The translations under genes were made by a program, and so were the position numbers. Shown here piece by piece: positions 8,801-18,716 of a stretch of DNA of 64,000 bases. Position 1 is the first letter of the stretch. Every line of letters begins with the position of its first letter. The notes beneath the pieces are model-generated. The model had not been told where the DNA came from and ran no database searches. It was given only the letters and a program-made list of their open reading frames with translations. The stretch is from Globisporangium splendens. Its lineage: Eukaryota > Oomycota > Peronosporomycetes > Pythiales > Pythiaceae. The DNA lies in assembly GCA_006386115.1 (NCBI GenBank), contig VFIW01000045.1:62001-126000 (forward strand), read 5' to 3'.

Positions 8801-11338
8801 ATTGCTCAGGCATTTCGCTTCTGGGACAAATTGACGCAAGAAATGGCTCACTGCCTCAACATCACAATGAGCCCCTTTAATCAACGTCAGGTTGTACCCC
8901 GCACCATACCGATTCTTCAAGAACAGGGAGCTCCCAGCGCAACACAATTCGCCATCTGCCATAATCGCAATGCGATCTCCAAGGATATCAGCTTCGTCCA
9001 TGAAGTGAGTCGTCAGCACGATGACTCTATCTTCACGGTTGCGTTGCAGCAGGTTCCACGTGAATCGACGCGAGTACGGGTCCATGCCGGAAGTTGGCTC
9101 ATCCAAAAACACCAGTTTGCTGTCACCGACGAAAGCGATAGCGACGCTAAGTTTCCGCTTCTGGCCTCCCGAGAGATCCTTCGACCGGGTCTTCCTCTTC
9201 TCAGTCAGTCCCACTTCTTTGATCATTCGTTCGACTTCTTCGTCGAGTTGGCTCGGGGGAATGTGCTTCATTGTGCCGAACAACTGCAAGTGCTCTACCA
9301 CTGTTAATTCGTTCAACAGTACATCGTGCTGGGGGCAAATTCCCATGATCTGGCGAAGTTCGTTGAAGTTGTGCTTCAGCGAACGTCCATAAAGCTTCGC
9401 GTCCCCGGAACTTGGCGTAATGAGACCAGTGAGCATCGAAATGGTGGTTGTCTTACCAGCGCCGTTGTGGCCAAGAAGCGCGGTGATATGGCCCGAGTAC
9501 ATTGTCAGGTTCAGCTGGTTAACTGCGATTTTTTCGTCTCCGTCGTCCCCGGGGAACACTTTGCGAAGACCCTGAATCTGTAGGCAGGTGCCTTTTTCTT
9601 CCTGGATTGCTAATGTCGAGTTGACTGGTTCAACGCTCTTCTCGAGCGATGACTGCTCTTTCATAAATATAACTGATCCATCGCTCGAGCCTTGATGCTG
9701 GAGCATTGTACTTGGTCCGGACGAGTAGGGGCTTGTCGTTCGAGGCGATGACAAATCGTCGCGAGGGGACGAGAGGATAACTGGATCATCTTCTCCTCCA
9801 GACTCAACTTTCATCCAAAATTCGCGCTTGAACATGAAGTTCCACGGTCTTGGAACACCATATTGCTGCGGCAGCACTTGCTCCAAGTACCAACCCAAAG
9901 CAAACAGCAGAAAGGAGTCCATCATCAAAAACCAGCTCATCTCGAACGCCGTGGGTACAGTAACTGGAGACTCGATAATCGCGATGGAATAAGCAAACCC
10001 TGTGCCAAGCTGGGCACGACGTAGCAGGTCATCGATACCTAGCGCAAAAGCAGCAGGAGGGGATAATGCAGCCGCGTATTTCCGTGCGTTGGATTTCGGT
10101 TGAACAAAGTAGAACGGGAAGAAAAGAATCAGCCACAGCAGCACTGACGCAATCGATGCCGTTCGCGACTTGTTGAAAAACGGCGTGATGAAGTAGCTGA
10201 AACTCAAGATTGCCAAACTCAATGCCCAAAACAGGAACACTAGCGTCGCGTATTCTGCGCCTGGAAAGACTTTCCCGTACTTCAATTCCGCAGCAATGAC
10301 AAATGCGAGCGGAGTCGCCAGCACTGCGTTCGTCACGAACCACGAAAACAGGAGCGACAAGTCGGAGAGCCCCATAATTTTCATAATCTCTCGAACCCGC
10401 GTCTCTTTTTCAATAACCATCGTCGTCGTTGTTGTTGACACGAATTTGATGTAGCTGATCAGCAAGAACAAACCGATGACCGTCTGCCCAGTGGAGAAGA
10501 AAGTCGTCATGTTATTGCTTGGGGCTCCGATCGCTTGTTCGTCAAGCTCGTCCAAATCGGTGCACAGAATAGTTGTCGTGGTATTCGAGGCTTCGGTGTC
10601 ATCGTATCCGCTGCTGGAGCTGCTGCCATCACCAAAGAGTGTGTCCAGATTGGCAATGAACACCAAACCAGTCACGAGCACCACGGGCAGGAATTGCTCG
10701 ATGATGAAGGAAATCGGACGTCGTCGTCGAATAATCACATTTTTCCACACCAGGTTCGTGACTTGGCGCCATGCGGCTAGTATTGCTTTCCACCTCGACA
10801 TCGTCGCAATGGCAAAGCGCGATTCGAGCGCACTGGATGCCATGAACTGCTTCTTCGCGTACACGCGAGAGAGCACCATGAGCACAGCGAAGGCAAACAC
10901 GATGATCGCACACGCCACGATAAGCCCGATGTTTTCTGACGACAACCCGCATTGATTTTTCAAGGCAAAGCTGTCGTCGATCACGCTCTTGCAGTACTTG
11001 AGCGATTCCGACGTCGTCTCACACTTCTGCACCTTGGATGCGGCTTCACAGCACGAGTGCGTCGCGGTCATCGTCGGCGCCGTGCACATGAGACGGCACG
11101 TTCCTGCATTGTTTGCGCTGGAGAGTGTCGAAGACCCGACGAGCTGCTGGATGAGCACCGCGAGTGCACTGGACGAGAGCCAACTGGACGACGCGAGCGC
11201 GCCTGTACCCTCGGTCGTATCGAGCGAGAACATACCGGAATTCATGATGCACATCGCGTAGTCGATATCATACGTCACGATACTCGCGAGACACTGCGTA
11301 AGCAGCGACGACGCGTCCGACGAACTCGACGACGACAT
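5831..11338 (-). CDS. full-length ABC transporter, subfamily A (ABCA-like)
   Basis: 1835 aa, one uninterrupted frame. Two TM-NBD halves. NBD1 has Walker A GHNGAGKTTT (about residue 621), signature LSGGQKRKLS (about 720) and Walker B VFLDEPTSG. NBD2 has Walker A GINGAGKSTT (about 1429), signature LSGGNKRKVS and Walker B IIFLDEPSTGVDP. Each NBD is preceded by a membrane domain; the second contains a cysteine-rich extracellular loop (about 1010-1090). ABCA proteins move lipids across membranes, so lipid transport is the family-based expectation. Odd: residues 1-130 are a Ser- and Cys-rich segment (Cys at about 16, 30, 81, 85, 96, 97, 106, 116, 130) followed by an extra TM helix (about 137-159) before the usual ABCA start near residue 190. 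The ATG at 11338 is the only in-frame start that includes this part. It lies between cysteine-rich copies A and B on the same strand. Confidence 0.93.
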   Translation of the reverse strand: MSSSSSSDASSLLTQCLASIVTYDIDYAMCIMNSGMFSLDTTEGTGALASSSWLSSSALAVLIQQLVGSSTLSSANNAGTCRLMCTAPTMTATHSCCEAASKVQKCETTSESLKYCKSVIDDSFALKNQCGLSSENIGLIVACAIIVFAFAVLMVLSRVYAKKQFMASSALESRFAIATMSRWKAILAAWRQVTNLVWKNVIIRRRRPISFIIEQFLPVVLVTGLVFIANLDTLFGDGSSSSSGYDDTEASNTTTTILCTDLDELDEQAIGAPSNNMTTFFSTGQTVIGLFLLISYIKFVSTTTTTMVIEKETRVREIMKIMGLSDLSLLFSWFVTNAVLATPLAFVIAAELKYGKVFPGAEYATLVFLFWALSLAILSFSYFITPFFNKSRTASIASVLLWLILFFPFYFVQPKSNARKYAAALSPPAAFALGIDDLLRRAQLGTGFAYSIAIIESPVTVPTAFEMSWFLMMDSFLLFALGWYLEQVLPQQYGVPRPWNFMFKREFWMKVESGGEDDPVILSSPRDDLSSPRTTSPYSSGPSTMLQHQGSSDGSVIFMKEQSSLEKSVEPVNSTLAIQEEKGTCLQIQGLRKVFPGDDGDEKIAVNQLNLTMYSGHITALLGHNGAGKTTTISMLTGLITPSSGDAKLYGRSLKHNFNELRQIMGICPQHDVLLNELTVVEHLQLFGTMKHIPPSQLDEEVERMIKEVGLTEKRKTRSKDLSGGQKRKLSVAIAFVGDSKLVFLDEPTSGMDPYSRRFTWNLLQRNREDRVIVLTTHFMDEADILGDRIAIMADGELCCAGSSLFLKNRYGAGYNLTLIKGAHCDVEAVSHFLRQFVPEAKCLSNFGSEVVFQLPSASSGMFSSMLQAMDQHMHQIGVVQYGISVTTLEEVFLRIAQDREEGAVEGLNDVDCVGQRRKTSATSMNSRPTRDHISSTATYEPSFWTQYSALVTKRFRITKRDRKSLVNAIIVPLIFLIILVLLPEIDVANFLPDDYASGIASQARQNNCTSANFTMVSYSTSDQTYCLSNRFDYCDMGIIDCDATTCCNQYNAVSPYYACNLCSRSASQPNRPKTPCYNSQCLDRDGAKLQVTLNGFLVSVIVMLAFAFIPAAVVAFIVREKNPIQNAKSLQLICGANMSAYWFSSWTHDILLILISVVAAVIIVPFSNRTLSSSTEVMGVAALVGSHAITVIPLAYLFSFRFEKHAVAQTSLLVFALSTGGLLSIFSFLCRIINFELAPSNPDSITLSELDRNYLRWIFMLFPGYSLNNGIYEIASRKLSRSALFGTSGTGRPSSFFGLWEGLGKDPNCVSCWMRNVSGCCDRDVFDIDVAGAPFVYMLIEAVLFTILVFAIENRSVIWNPEQRRTQQLKPEDDDVARERRKIESSRSSSNDSIFIRNLRQQYGKGGKVALNDLCLSIPKGECFGYLGINGAGKSTTMKVLTGQIAPTNGFVSLGGYDLSRSRDKARTVIGYCPQFDSLHDLLTVKEQLELYARLKGIPDALVPLAVDEKIKEVGLTEYQDKLTRGLSGGNKRKVSTAIALIGAPKIIFLDEPSTGVDPSSRRKMWDVIAAVCAEKESCVVLTTHSMEECEALCTRVGILVSGKLKCLGSVEHLKQKFGRGYTVEVTLREPDAIAVGKLCDEVERILGNSTSSISRDNVMNVCSTLGIAKRGQMILTGDGNGWILGSYLDSSGSIPVEIFASWWLSETLSEALQAFFSARFSGSELVEHQGDHFRFQVPKHTLRPHVIFGLLEENKPQLHINEYGVSETSLEHIFNNMAAQQDEERLVANGMYDENYRNAQAEGARETMELRPSSMQSIRSYHRSNSQRASFTA

Positions 11339-13180
11339 GCTTCAACAACCAGCACGCAGCGACGATAAAGGTGTCTGGGACGTCTATAACTCCGAAGCAG
11401 TCGGCTGATTCCGCGAGTCTGGACGTTTATTGGCGGGAGAGAATCAACTCAACTGCAAAAAGACCGGGGAAAAAAAAGCTTCTCAGACGCGAAAATGCTT
11501 AGCGAACAGCACGCCTCGTAGAGCCTTTACGTATTGTAGGCAGCTACTGGATGACGCGGGGAGTTGTCGGCGCAATCGGACTGAACTGGCAGCAGAGAAT
11601 ACAAAATGGCCACTGGAAGCAAGAGCGTGTGTTGTTGTTACTGGAACTGCTGGTTCAATGCGGACGCGCAGCGCATGCAACAGCAGCCACAACGGATTGA
11701 AGAGAAGGCGGAGGAGGCGCTGATAGCGAATGCACCCACTGCCGCTTCTGTCTAAATGCGGAAATGAGAGTTGAAGCGCACGCAAATGCGCCATGCGTGC
11801 GGACAGCAGTGCAGGTCGGAGTGACGGTCGTCACGTTCCACAGTCACACGGCGTACACTGAACACTGAACACTGTTGTGCGCATTTCTGGTACACACTTG
11901 GCGTTTGTAAGTGGACGACAACCTGGCGGACAGGGGCGGGGTGTAAGACACCCACACAGTCCCATACAAACGCCAAGAGACGCGCTGACTCGTACACTGA
12001 AGGGATCGGACGGATTTGGCCAACGAAACGAAGGAAGTGGCTGCATAGGGCAAGGGTATCAGACTAGTCCAATCAGAGTGGAAACAGGGGTAGGTTGTGA
12101 ATTCCCATTGGACGAGGGAGTCTGGACAGAGTGGTTGTCTCAGAGCATCTCTTGGCGATTTGTGCGGAGCTGAGGAGAAGCTGAGGAGAAGCTAAAACAA
12201 AATGTGGTCTTTGACGCTGTTTTGTGTGCCACAATAGATCATAAATGCACTGCAAGAAATGTTCTGCTGGCATATTATGACAAACACAGGGTCTTGATGC
12301 ATTCCCCCATTGCTGTTGCCACACTTCTTCCAGCTCAGTTCTTGCAATAAAAACCTTGCCTATTTTGTCAATTTTTGTATCTCAGACAGCCTCTCACATT
12401 ATGTAGACGCAAGAAAATAACCGACAAATTGGCCATTTAGAAAAAGAGGCAGGACAACAGTTGTTTCTAGCGGAATGAGCGCAAATTTCCAGCATCTAGT
12501 TGCACGCCGCATGGACTCTTTTTATGCTGGCTATTACCGCCGCATACTGCTGACAAGAGCTTTTGCTTATTATGTATGTGCGTCTGTTGAGCTGACTGAC
12601 TGACGCCACGAATGGATTTGCCACGGCGAGATGAGGAACAAGTGGCAATCCGAGGTGGAGTAATCACAACCAACGCCTTTATTAGTTTCATGTCGTAGAC
12701 GCTGCTCCAGATTATTTCGGAGCGTTTACGAGCTGGATGTGCACTAATCTTCATTGTGGCGATGCGGTTCAATATGGGACTTCAGACTGAAAGGCGCTGC
12801 TAAAAGGTGAGTCATGCCGTCGCTTCTTGATAAAATCCAGTCCTTTCGGGTTGTTTGGATACATGTTAGTTTCGTTCCAGTGTTCTACAGCTCTGTTTGG
12901 GTGCGATTCTGAACGAAAGGACACACTTGGAGCAAATCGGTGCTGTGATCCCTCACTGCCTTTCGTATGAACACTGTACAGTGTAGTTCGAATTCTTACT
13001 TGAGAAAATCAGCATCTCTCTCAAAATGCTGCGCCTTGATCAAAGGCTATCCTCTCAACGGCGATAACAAAGTGCTTCGCATATTGTTAATGTGTTCATT
13101 AAGTTCCGTTTTATTTTTTGACGGACATCTAGCTTTGTACAGAAATTTGGTTTGCAAACCGCGGGATTTCAAAAGTGGAT
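11339..13180. other. 1.8 kb intergenic region
   Basis: Upstream of the ABCA-like gene. No supported gene on either strand; open frames are short and without motifs. A short tandem of TGAACAC occurs near 11858-11873. 12180-12960 is AT-richer. Confidence 0.45.
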
Positions 13181-13806
13181 CTACTTGCAGTTGGTTCCGC
13201 CGCTGATGAACTTCCCGTCCGAGTTTTCGCAGCCACAGACGCCGTTGTTTGGGTCGCGGATGCACCCGGTGCCCACGCCCGACGATCCACCAGCAGTGCT
13301 ACAAAATGCAACCAATTCAAACACATACAGAATAAGCAATCGGATTGAGAAAATACCCAGCAGCAAACACACACGAGCAGCGCTAGCGCACCTCCAGAAG
13401 AACGTCCACGAATCCGCGTCGGTCTTCATCGTGAACTTTGGCGTCCCCGTGCACGTGTACGCCGTGCAGTCGCCGTACGGCGCACCGTAGACCTTGTCGT
13501 ACTTGTGGTTGGTCTTGAACACTGCGAACGCTTGCTTAGCCGTGCGCGTGTTGTGCGAGCATTCAGCTGCTTGAATCGACTTGCTGGTCTTTTGAGCTGA
13601 GACACCAGCATCAAGATGGTGATTAGTCAGGTCGCATATCCAGTACGAAGCAGCACACAAGTAGATAGAAGCGTACCAGTGCACCCGGATGGGATCGTTG
13701 GTGCCTTGCCCTTGGTGTTGGTCGTGCACGGCGCGAGCGTCGCTTGGACCGACGAGGACGCGACGAGGAGAAGAGCACTAGCAAGGCAGAAGAAGACACG
13801 AGCCAT
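13181..13806 (-). CDS. small cysteine-rich secreted protein, family copy B
   Basis: Three exons: 13806-13677, 13596-13392, 13298-13181; 150 aa. Signal peptide at residues 1-23 (MARVFFCLASALLLVASS), then the family pattern with the same nine mature cysteines plus one more in the signal peptide, DCTAYTCTGTPKF, and the C-terminal GVCGCENSDGKF..GGTNCK block. It is the most diverged of the four copies (for example KTNHKYDKVYG where the others have SHQYDKNHG). Introns are canonical (GTACGC...CAG and GTGCGC...TAG) and in the shared phases, so it looks intact and functional. Function unknown. Confidence 0.8.
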
Positions 13807-13832
13807 TTTGTATGTTCAGGGCACAACGAGGC

Positions 13833-13846
13833 AAATTGAGATGTGA
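13833..13846 (-). promoter_or_regulatory. oomycete initiator-like element upstream of copy B
   Basis: On the minus strand TCACATCTCAATTT lies about 27-40 bases upstream of the ATG at 13806. It resembles the better matches upstream of copies C and D (CTCACTTTCCAATTT). Inferred role. Confidence 0.35.
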
Positions 13847-14969
13847 TGCGAACTGGGAGTGCATAACGAATTGCTGGGCTGTCGCTGCTGTGAGGGATGT
13901 CGAGAGTGCAAAGGCTGCATCGATGAAGAATAGGTCTGTGATGGTATGGATGTGCAAGTTGCATCTTCTGTCAATGAAATGAGAAACAGGTTGGGACCAT
14001 CCATCCTTCATTGAACGAAACTGTTTGTTTCGATGCATCTCTATCAACGATGGGACTATATTGCAACTGTATGAGTTATATGCCATGGATGCTGTTTGTT
14101 ATGATAACCTTTGTAATTCGGTTCACAGTCGACTGACCCGTGGAGCGTCGTTCCGATTCCAGCTGGCATTTTGGCGCGCTCCGCACGACAAAGCGACAGC
14201 AGCATGGGATGACCAACAACGATAAAAGTATCGTAGCGCTCCTCGATCACGACTCTCATTGTAAGAAGTGAGCCCGACCTTTTGACTTCCTCGAATTGTT
14301 TTCAGCCAGCGATGAAAGCTGGTCAGTAAACGTCGAAAATAAGTTGTGGAGTTTTAGTAGTTTCGTCGTAGTTTGGCTGGCGCCGGCTTCAGTCTAGGCG
14401 CTTGCAGTAAAAGTGTGGTCACGCAAAAGCCTCTCGTCCAGAGTGATCAGCAACAGCTGCTCGTTCGGGTTTCTGGTGTTGGAGCAGCCCAAGAAATCGC
14501 GACTTTACGAGACCAGTTCCTCAAATATGTTGTGACGAGTCGACTGCTTTACAGACAGATACTTTGTGACAGGGGGGGGCTGTTGATCCTTTGAGCAGCC
14601 AACTGTTTCTTGGTATAGTGTCGCCACAGGTCTCCAGATCACACACTCGCACGATGTGATGTCTGAAAAGGCGCACTGAATGCGAGCGGACACACTGTTG
14701 CCAGCAGAGTTACAACAGGCACTATGCATATGTGGAGTTTACACTCATGTGTACAGCAGATATACGTTATAAGAGCATTGGCTTGAAAGAAGGCAAACTG
14801 TATTGCCATTATATTCGAAATCGACTGTGCGTCTTCAGGTTGTTGGGCTTCAACTTCAGCAAAGCTAGTGGAAGGATACGCCATGCAGCACCCAACACAT
14901 ATGGTGTAACTCGAACGTCACTAGGTAAAGAAAGCGGTCTCAGACATGCTGACTAACAGGTATGCACAC
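13847..14969. other. intergenic region between copies B and C
   Basis: About 1.1 kb with no supported gene. Short open frames only; a G-run occurs at 14573-14580. Confidence 0.45.
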
Positions 14970-15008
14970 TACTCCTAAAGACACGCTTGTTTCTGAACTG
15001 CGAACTAG

Positions 15009-15667
15009 TTACTTGCAGTTGGTTCCTCCACTGATGAACTTGCCATCCGAGTTTTCGCAGCCACAGACGCCGTTGGTTGGGTCACGGATGCAGCCGGTGC
15101 CCACGCCCGACGACTCGCCAGCAGAGCTGACAAACATGAACAAAACACATTCAGTTTAGCTAACCCATTGCGCAAGAAGACATACCAAGCGCATATACAA
15201 AGGCGGAAAGTCTAGGAGCACATACCTCCAGAAGAAGGTCCACGCATCAGCATTCGCCTGCATCGCAAACTTCGGAGTACCCGTGCACGTGTACGCCGTG
15301 CAGTCTCCGTACGGCGCGCCGTGGTTCTTGTCGTACTGGTGGCTGGTCGTGAACACCGCGAAGGCTTGCTTGCCAGCGACGCGCGTGTTGTGCGAGCACT
15401 CGGCCGCTTGGATCGCTCTGCTGGTCTTTTGAGCTGAGGAGAGAAACCATCGTGAGAGTTATTCGATTGACGAAAGTATGCAGGACAGTAGACGCTATTC
15501 ATAAAAATACTCGTGTGTAGTAGTGCCTTACCTGTGCATCCAGTTGGGATCGGGACTGGAGCCTTGCCCTTCGTGTTGCTCGTGCATGGGTCCAACGTCG
15601 CTTCGACAGACGTGGTGCTGGCGAGGAGGAGGAGAGCACTGGTGAGGTAGATGTAGACGCGAGCCAT
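15009..15667 (-). CDS. small cysteine-rich secreted protein, family copy C
   Basis: Three exons: 15667-15532, 15433-15226, 15126-15009; 153 aa. Signal peptide at residues 1-23 (MARVYIYLTSALLLLAST), then TLDPC and the family's nine-cysteine mature region ending GGTNCK. Both introns are GT-AG. The encoded protein is identical to copy D at 18020-18678, in opposite orientation. Expression of the two copies would be indistinguishable by coding sequence. Function unknown; extracellular location inferred. Confidence 0.85.
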
Positions 15668-15689
15668 GTTGACTTGAGTTTGAGGGAGC

Positions 15690-15704
15690 AAATTGGAAAG
15701 TGAG
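15690..15704 (-). promoter_or_regulatory. oomycete initiator-like element of copy C
   Basis: Minus strand reads CTCACTTTCCAATTT, a close match to the oomycete core element (CTCATTYYNCAWTTT). It lies 23 bases upstream of the ATG at 15667 and is mirrored at copy D. Confidence 0.6.
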
Positions 15705-16784
15705 GATCGTCCTTCGGGTGAACTGAGAGGGCAAAGCTGGGCTGCCGTTTGTCTTACCTTGAATGAAAAGGAGTGAAGTCTTGGACATCTGAATGCATAA
15801 ACTGCATGTCTTTGAGATCGTCTTCTACACGTTGTAAAGTAGATCGGCCCAAAGTTGCATGTTTATGGTAGGGCGTAAAGCAAAAGCGAGCATGAAGCCG
15901 AAGATGGGGGACAAAAGCAGACATCAAACAAGCAACGTGTCTTCATGTGCATTCGCAAAACTTGGGCAGCGTCATAGACTAATCAAGGAGAGTGACACTT
16001 TGGCAATGTGATGTTGTGGGTTTCCCATCAGTCTCGTGATCTTGACTGCAGTTGCGCTGTCTCGCGGAGCATCCTACTGCGACCCAAAATGGAGAGACAA
16101 GAATTTGTAGAACTCATCCGACCCAAACCTGACCATGCAGATCGAACAGCGGAGCAATCCTCCCACACCAGCACTGGATTTTCACATCAAAGAAACTCTG
16201 TTTGTACAACGAGTCAACGGAGACTTCTTGGATGCCCTACGTGTGTACGCAACGCGCCTGGGAGCACATACGAAAGATAACTTTGGACAGTCAAACGACG
16301 TAAATTCGTGAAATGTCCTATCTCAACCCAGTCAACATCGAGAGCTAGCTGCATTGGTCCTTTTCTTGTCGCGTTGCTATTGGACCAAAAACGACAGCTG
16401 GAGATTTGCTGAATCTAGAGACGGCCCACGATTCCGTAAGATACACGATGGACAAAACTCTCAGAGCCTCCTGAATTCGGCTAAGTTTTGAAACAACAGC
16501 GTACTCAGCTCCAGACTCGGCCTTCGCGACGAGTGCTGACAAGTCTTAAGGAACAGCTTTCGTAGCTTTCCAGATATCCATGGATCGGCTGGCTTTGGAA
16601 GAAACACGTTCCAAATGGCTTGTAGCGACGCGATCTGTGTTTACGATCGGTGTGTTTACTGTCTTCTGAGGTGGGTACGGCAGTCAAGACAGATTTGCTA
16701 ACGGTCCGGCTCAGGTCGTGTGACATATCATAGCGATGACTGGTGCTCTAACAAGATGGGTCTCCGATGCGCCAACTCTAATCA

Positions 16785-16890
16785 GGTCTCTGCAAATAGG
16801 GTGAAAAGCCGAAAAGAAACCCGAAATTTCTCCCTCAATCGGCCATTTACGAGACTTGTCCCAAAATCTCAACAAGTGTTTGCAGAGACC
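16785..16890. repeat. short inverted repeat, possible mini-MITE
   Basis: GGTCTCTGCAAA at 16785-16796 is exactly mirrored by TTTGCAGAGACC at 16879-16890. No clear target-site duplication was found, so a transposable origin is only a guess. Confidence 0.4.
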
Positions 16891-17032
16891 CGCCTGTACT
16901 GAATGAGAAACAGGTCCTTGACAATCTCGTCGATTGAGGGGTGCTTATCTCGTGATGCAACACAAAACAGAACAAAACAAAAACTTGGGAAGCGCAGTGA
17001 TCCGATCGTGTCGAAGACAAAATTTCTCAACA

Positions 17033-17263
17033 CATCGTCGCGACCACATGATGAGATTCTCTTGGGGTCATACTTTGGTCTTACTAAGAGTGATTGTCTG
17101 AAAGTAATGTACTAGTTTAGCATCTAGTTTCGTCGTCAACAAGTGTCATTCCGAGCGCGTTTGTTGACGATGAACTAGATGCTTCATTACTTTCAGATAA
17201 TCACTCTTAGTGCGATCAAAATATGGCCCCAAGAGAACCTCGCCATGTGGTCGCGACGACGCG
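17033..17263. repeat. fold-back element with about 105-bp imperfect inverted arms
   Basis: Left arm about 17033-17137 and right arm about 17161-17263 are imperfect reverse complements (shared pieces include GTCGCGACCACATG, TTCTCTTGGGG, CTAAGAGTGATT, CTGAAAGTAATG, GCATCTAGTT). Only about 23 bases separate them. No open frame. Typical of a non-autonomous fold-back or MITE-like transposon; family not recognised and no target-site duplication called. Confidence 0.65.
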
Positions 17264-17983
17264 TTGGTTTGTGACCCATGCAAACTCCCGTCTCAGATCT
17301 CGCGATAAACAAACGTTTGAGTACTTGTAGCCCCTGAGCACAAGCAGGTCGACAAGGAAAGGAAATTGCGCATTGGTGTGCATTGTATCCGAGGTGTGGA
17401 TGCATGAAGCATGTGCTGCATAGTCAGTGCATATGCGAATTTTGAGCACATGGCAACCTACCCGTTCCTTCGCTGCTTTCTGGGTCATCAAAGAAGATAC
17501 GCGGCTTTCGCACATCTGTGGCTCGCAATGCTCCATTGATAGGTACATATGTAAACATGCATATTATTGCACATACCGATCTGCCTTCTCGATCTTTCTG
17601 GTGCTGCTGACGCTGCTCAGAGAGATCGTGGCGACATAGCAGCGAGTTGTGCTGGCCATTGGCAATGGCTCATTGCACCTTCAGCTGGCGGATTCAGATT
17701 GAGCCGCGCGAATTCCATATGACGCAAAAGCAATTTTTGCTTTTCGTGCGCCAGAGTTACTGGCATCCACCGACAGGTTTCATAAAGAGCAGCATGCTTA
17801 CTGTAGGCTGGCAATCATGGAAGCGACACTACAACATGCCTAACATGATCTCACAAAAGCTCCATGCTCATTCAGATGCATAAGCGGAGCGATCGCTTTT
17901 TCCACTCACGACAGATGGCACCTGACAGCTCACTGGGAGTAAACCTGAGCTGAGCTCCTTCCAGTTCACCCGAAGGACGATCC

Positions 17984-17998
17984 TCACTTTCCAATTTG
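17984..17998 (+). promoter_or_regulatory. oomycete initiator-like element of copy D
   Basis: CTCACTTTCCAATTT, 22 bases upstream of the ATG at 18020. Mirror image of the element at 15690-15704. Confidence 0.6.
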
Positions 17999-18019
17999 CT
18001 CCCTCAAACTCAAGTCAAC

Positions 18020-18678
18020 ATGGCTCGCGTCTACATCTACCTCACCAGTGCTCTCCTCCTCCTCGCCAGCACCACGTCTGTCGAAGCGACGTTGGACCCA
18101 TGCACGAGCAACACGAAGGGCAAGGCTCCAGTCCCGATCCCAACTGGATGCACAGGTAAGGCACTACTACACACGAGTATTTTTATGAATAGCGTCTACT
18201 GTCCTGCATACTTTCGTCAATCGAATAACTCTCACGATGGTTTCTCTCCTCAGCTCAAAAGACCAGCAGAGCGATCCAAGCGGCCGAGTGCTCGCACAAC
18301 ACGCGCGTCGCTGGCAAGCAAGCCTTCGCGGTGTTCACGACCAGCCACCAGTACGACAAGAACCACGGCGCGCCGTACGGAGACTGCACGGCGTACACGT
18401 GCACGGGTACTCCGAAGTTTGCGATGCAGGCGAATGCTGATGCGTGGACCTTCTTCTGGAGGTATGTGCTCCTAGACTTTCCGCCTTTGTATATGCGCTT
18501 GGTATGTCTTCTTGCGCAATGGGTTAGCTAAACTGAATGTGTTTTGTTCATGTTTGTCAGCTCTGCTGGCGAGTCGTCGGGCGTGGGCACCGGCTGCATC
18601 CGTGACCCAACCAACGGCGTCTGTGGCTGCGAAAACTCGGATGGCAAGTTCATCAGTGGAGGAACCAACTGCAAGTAA
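18020..18678 (+). CDS. small cysteine-rich secreted protein, family copy D
   Basis: Three exons: 18020-18155, 18254-18461, 18561-18678; 153 aa, identical to copy C and in opposite orientation. Signal peptide (residues 1-23), nine mature cysteines, DCTAYTCTGTPKF centre, GGTNCK end. Canonical GT-AG introns. The full set of promoter, introns and stop is present, so both copies should be functional. Function unknown. Confidence 0.85.
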
Positions 18679-18716
18679 CTAGTTCGCAGTTCAGAAACAA
18701 GCGTGTCTTTAGGAGT

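Larger units (their letters stand above)
14970..15725. repeat. left arm of large inverted duplication (copy C)
   Basis: This segment is repeated in inverted orientation at 17963-18716. It covers the whole copy C gene, its introns, 5' flank with the initiator, and about 40 bases of 3' flank. The open frames on the two arms give identical translations, introns included. Boundaries were set by eye where the match fades. Confidence 0.8.
15726..17962. other. spacer of the inverted duplication
   Basis: 2.2 kb without a supported gene. It contains a small inverted repeat (16785-16890) and a near-palindromic fold-back element (17033-17263), described separately. Remaining sequence shows only short open frames. 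Confidence 0.5.
17963..18716. repeat. right arm of large inverted duplication (copy D)
   Basis: Reverse complement of 14970-15725, including gene, introns, initiator and short flanks. The match begins at CAGTTCACCCGAAGG and ends just after CTTTAGGAGT. Confidence 0.8.

Noticed and set aside
10900..11338. Resemblance of the ABCA N-terminus to an elicitin domain
   Set aside because: Some local words look similar (CRLMC, MNSG) but the cysteine spacing does not fit the six-cysteine elicitin pattern.
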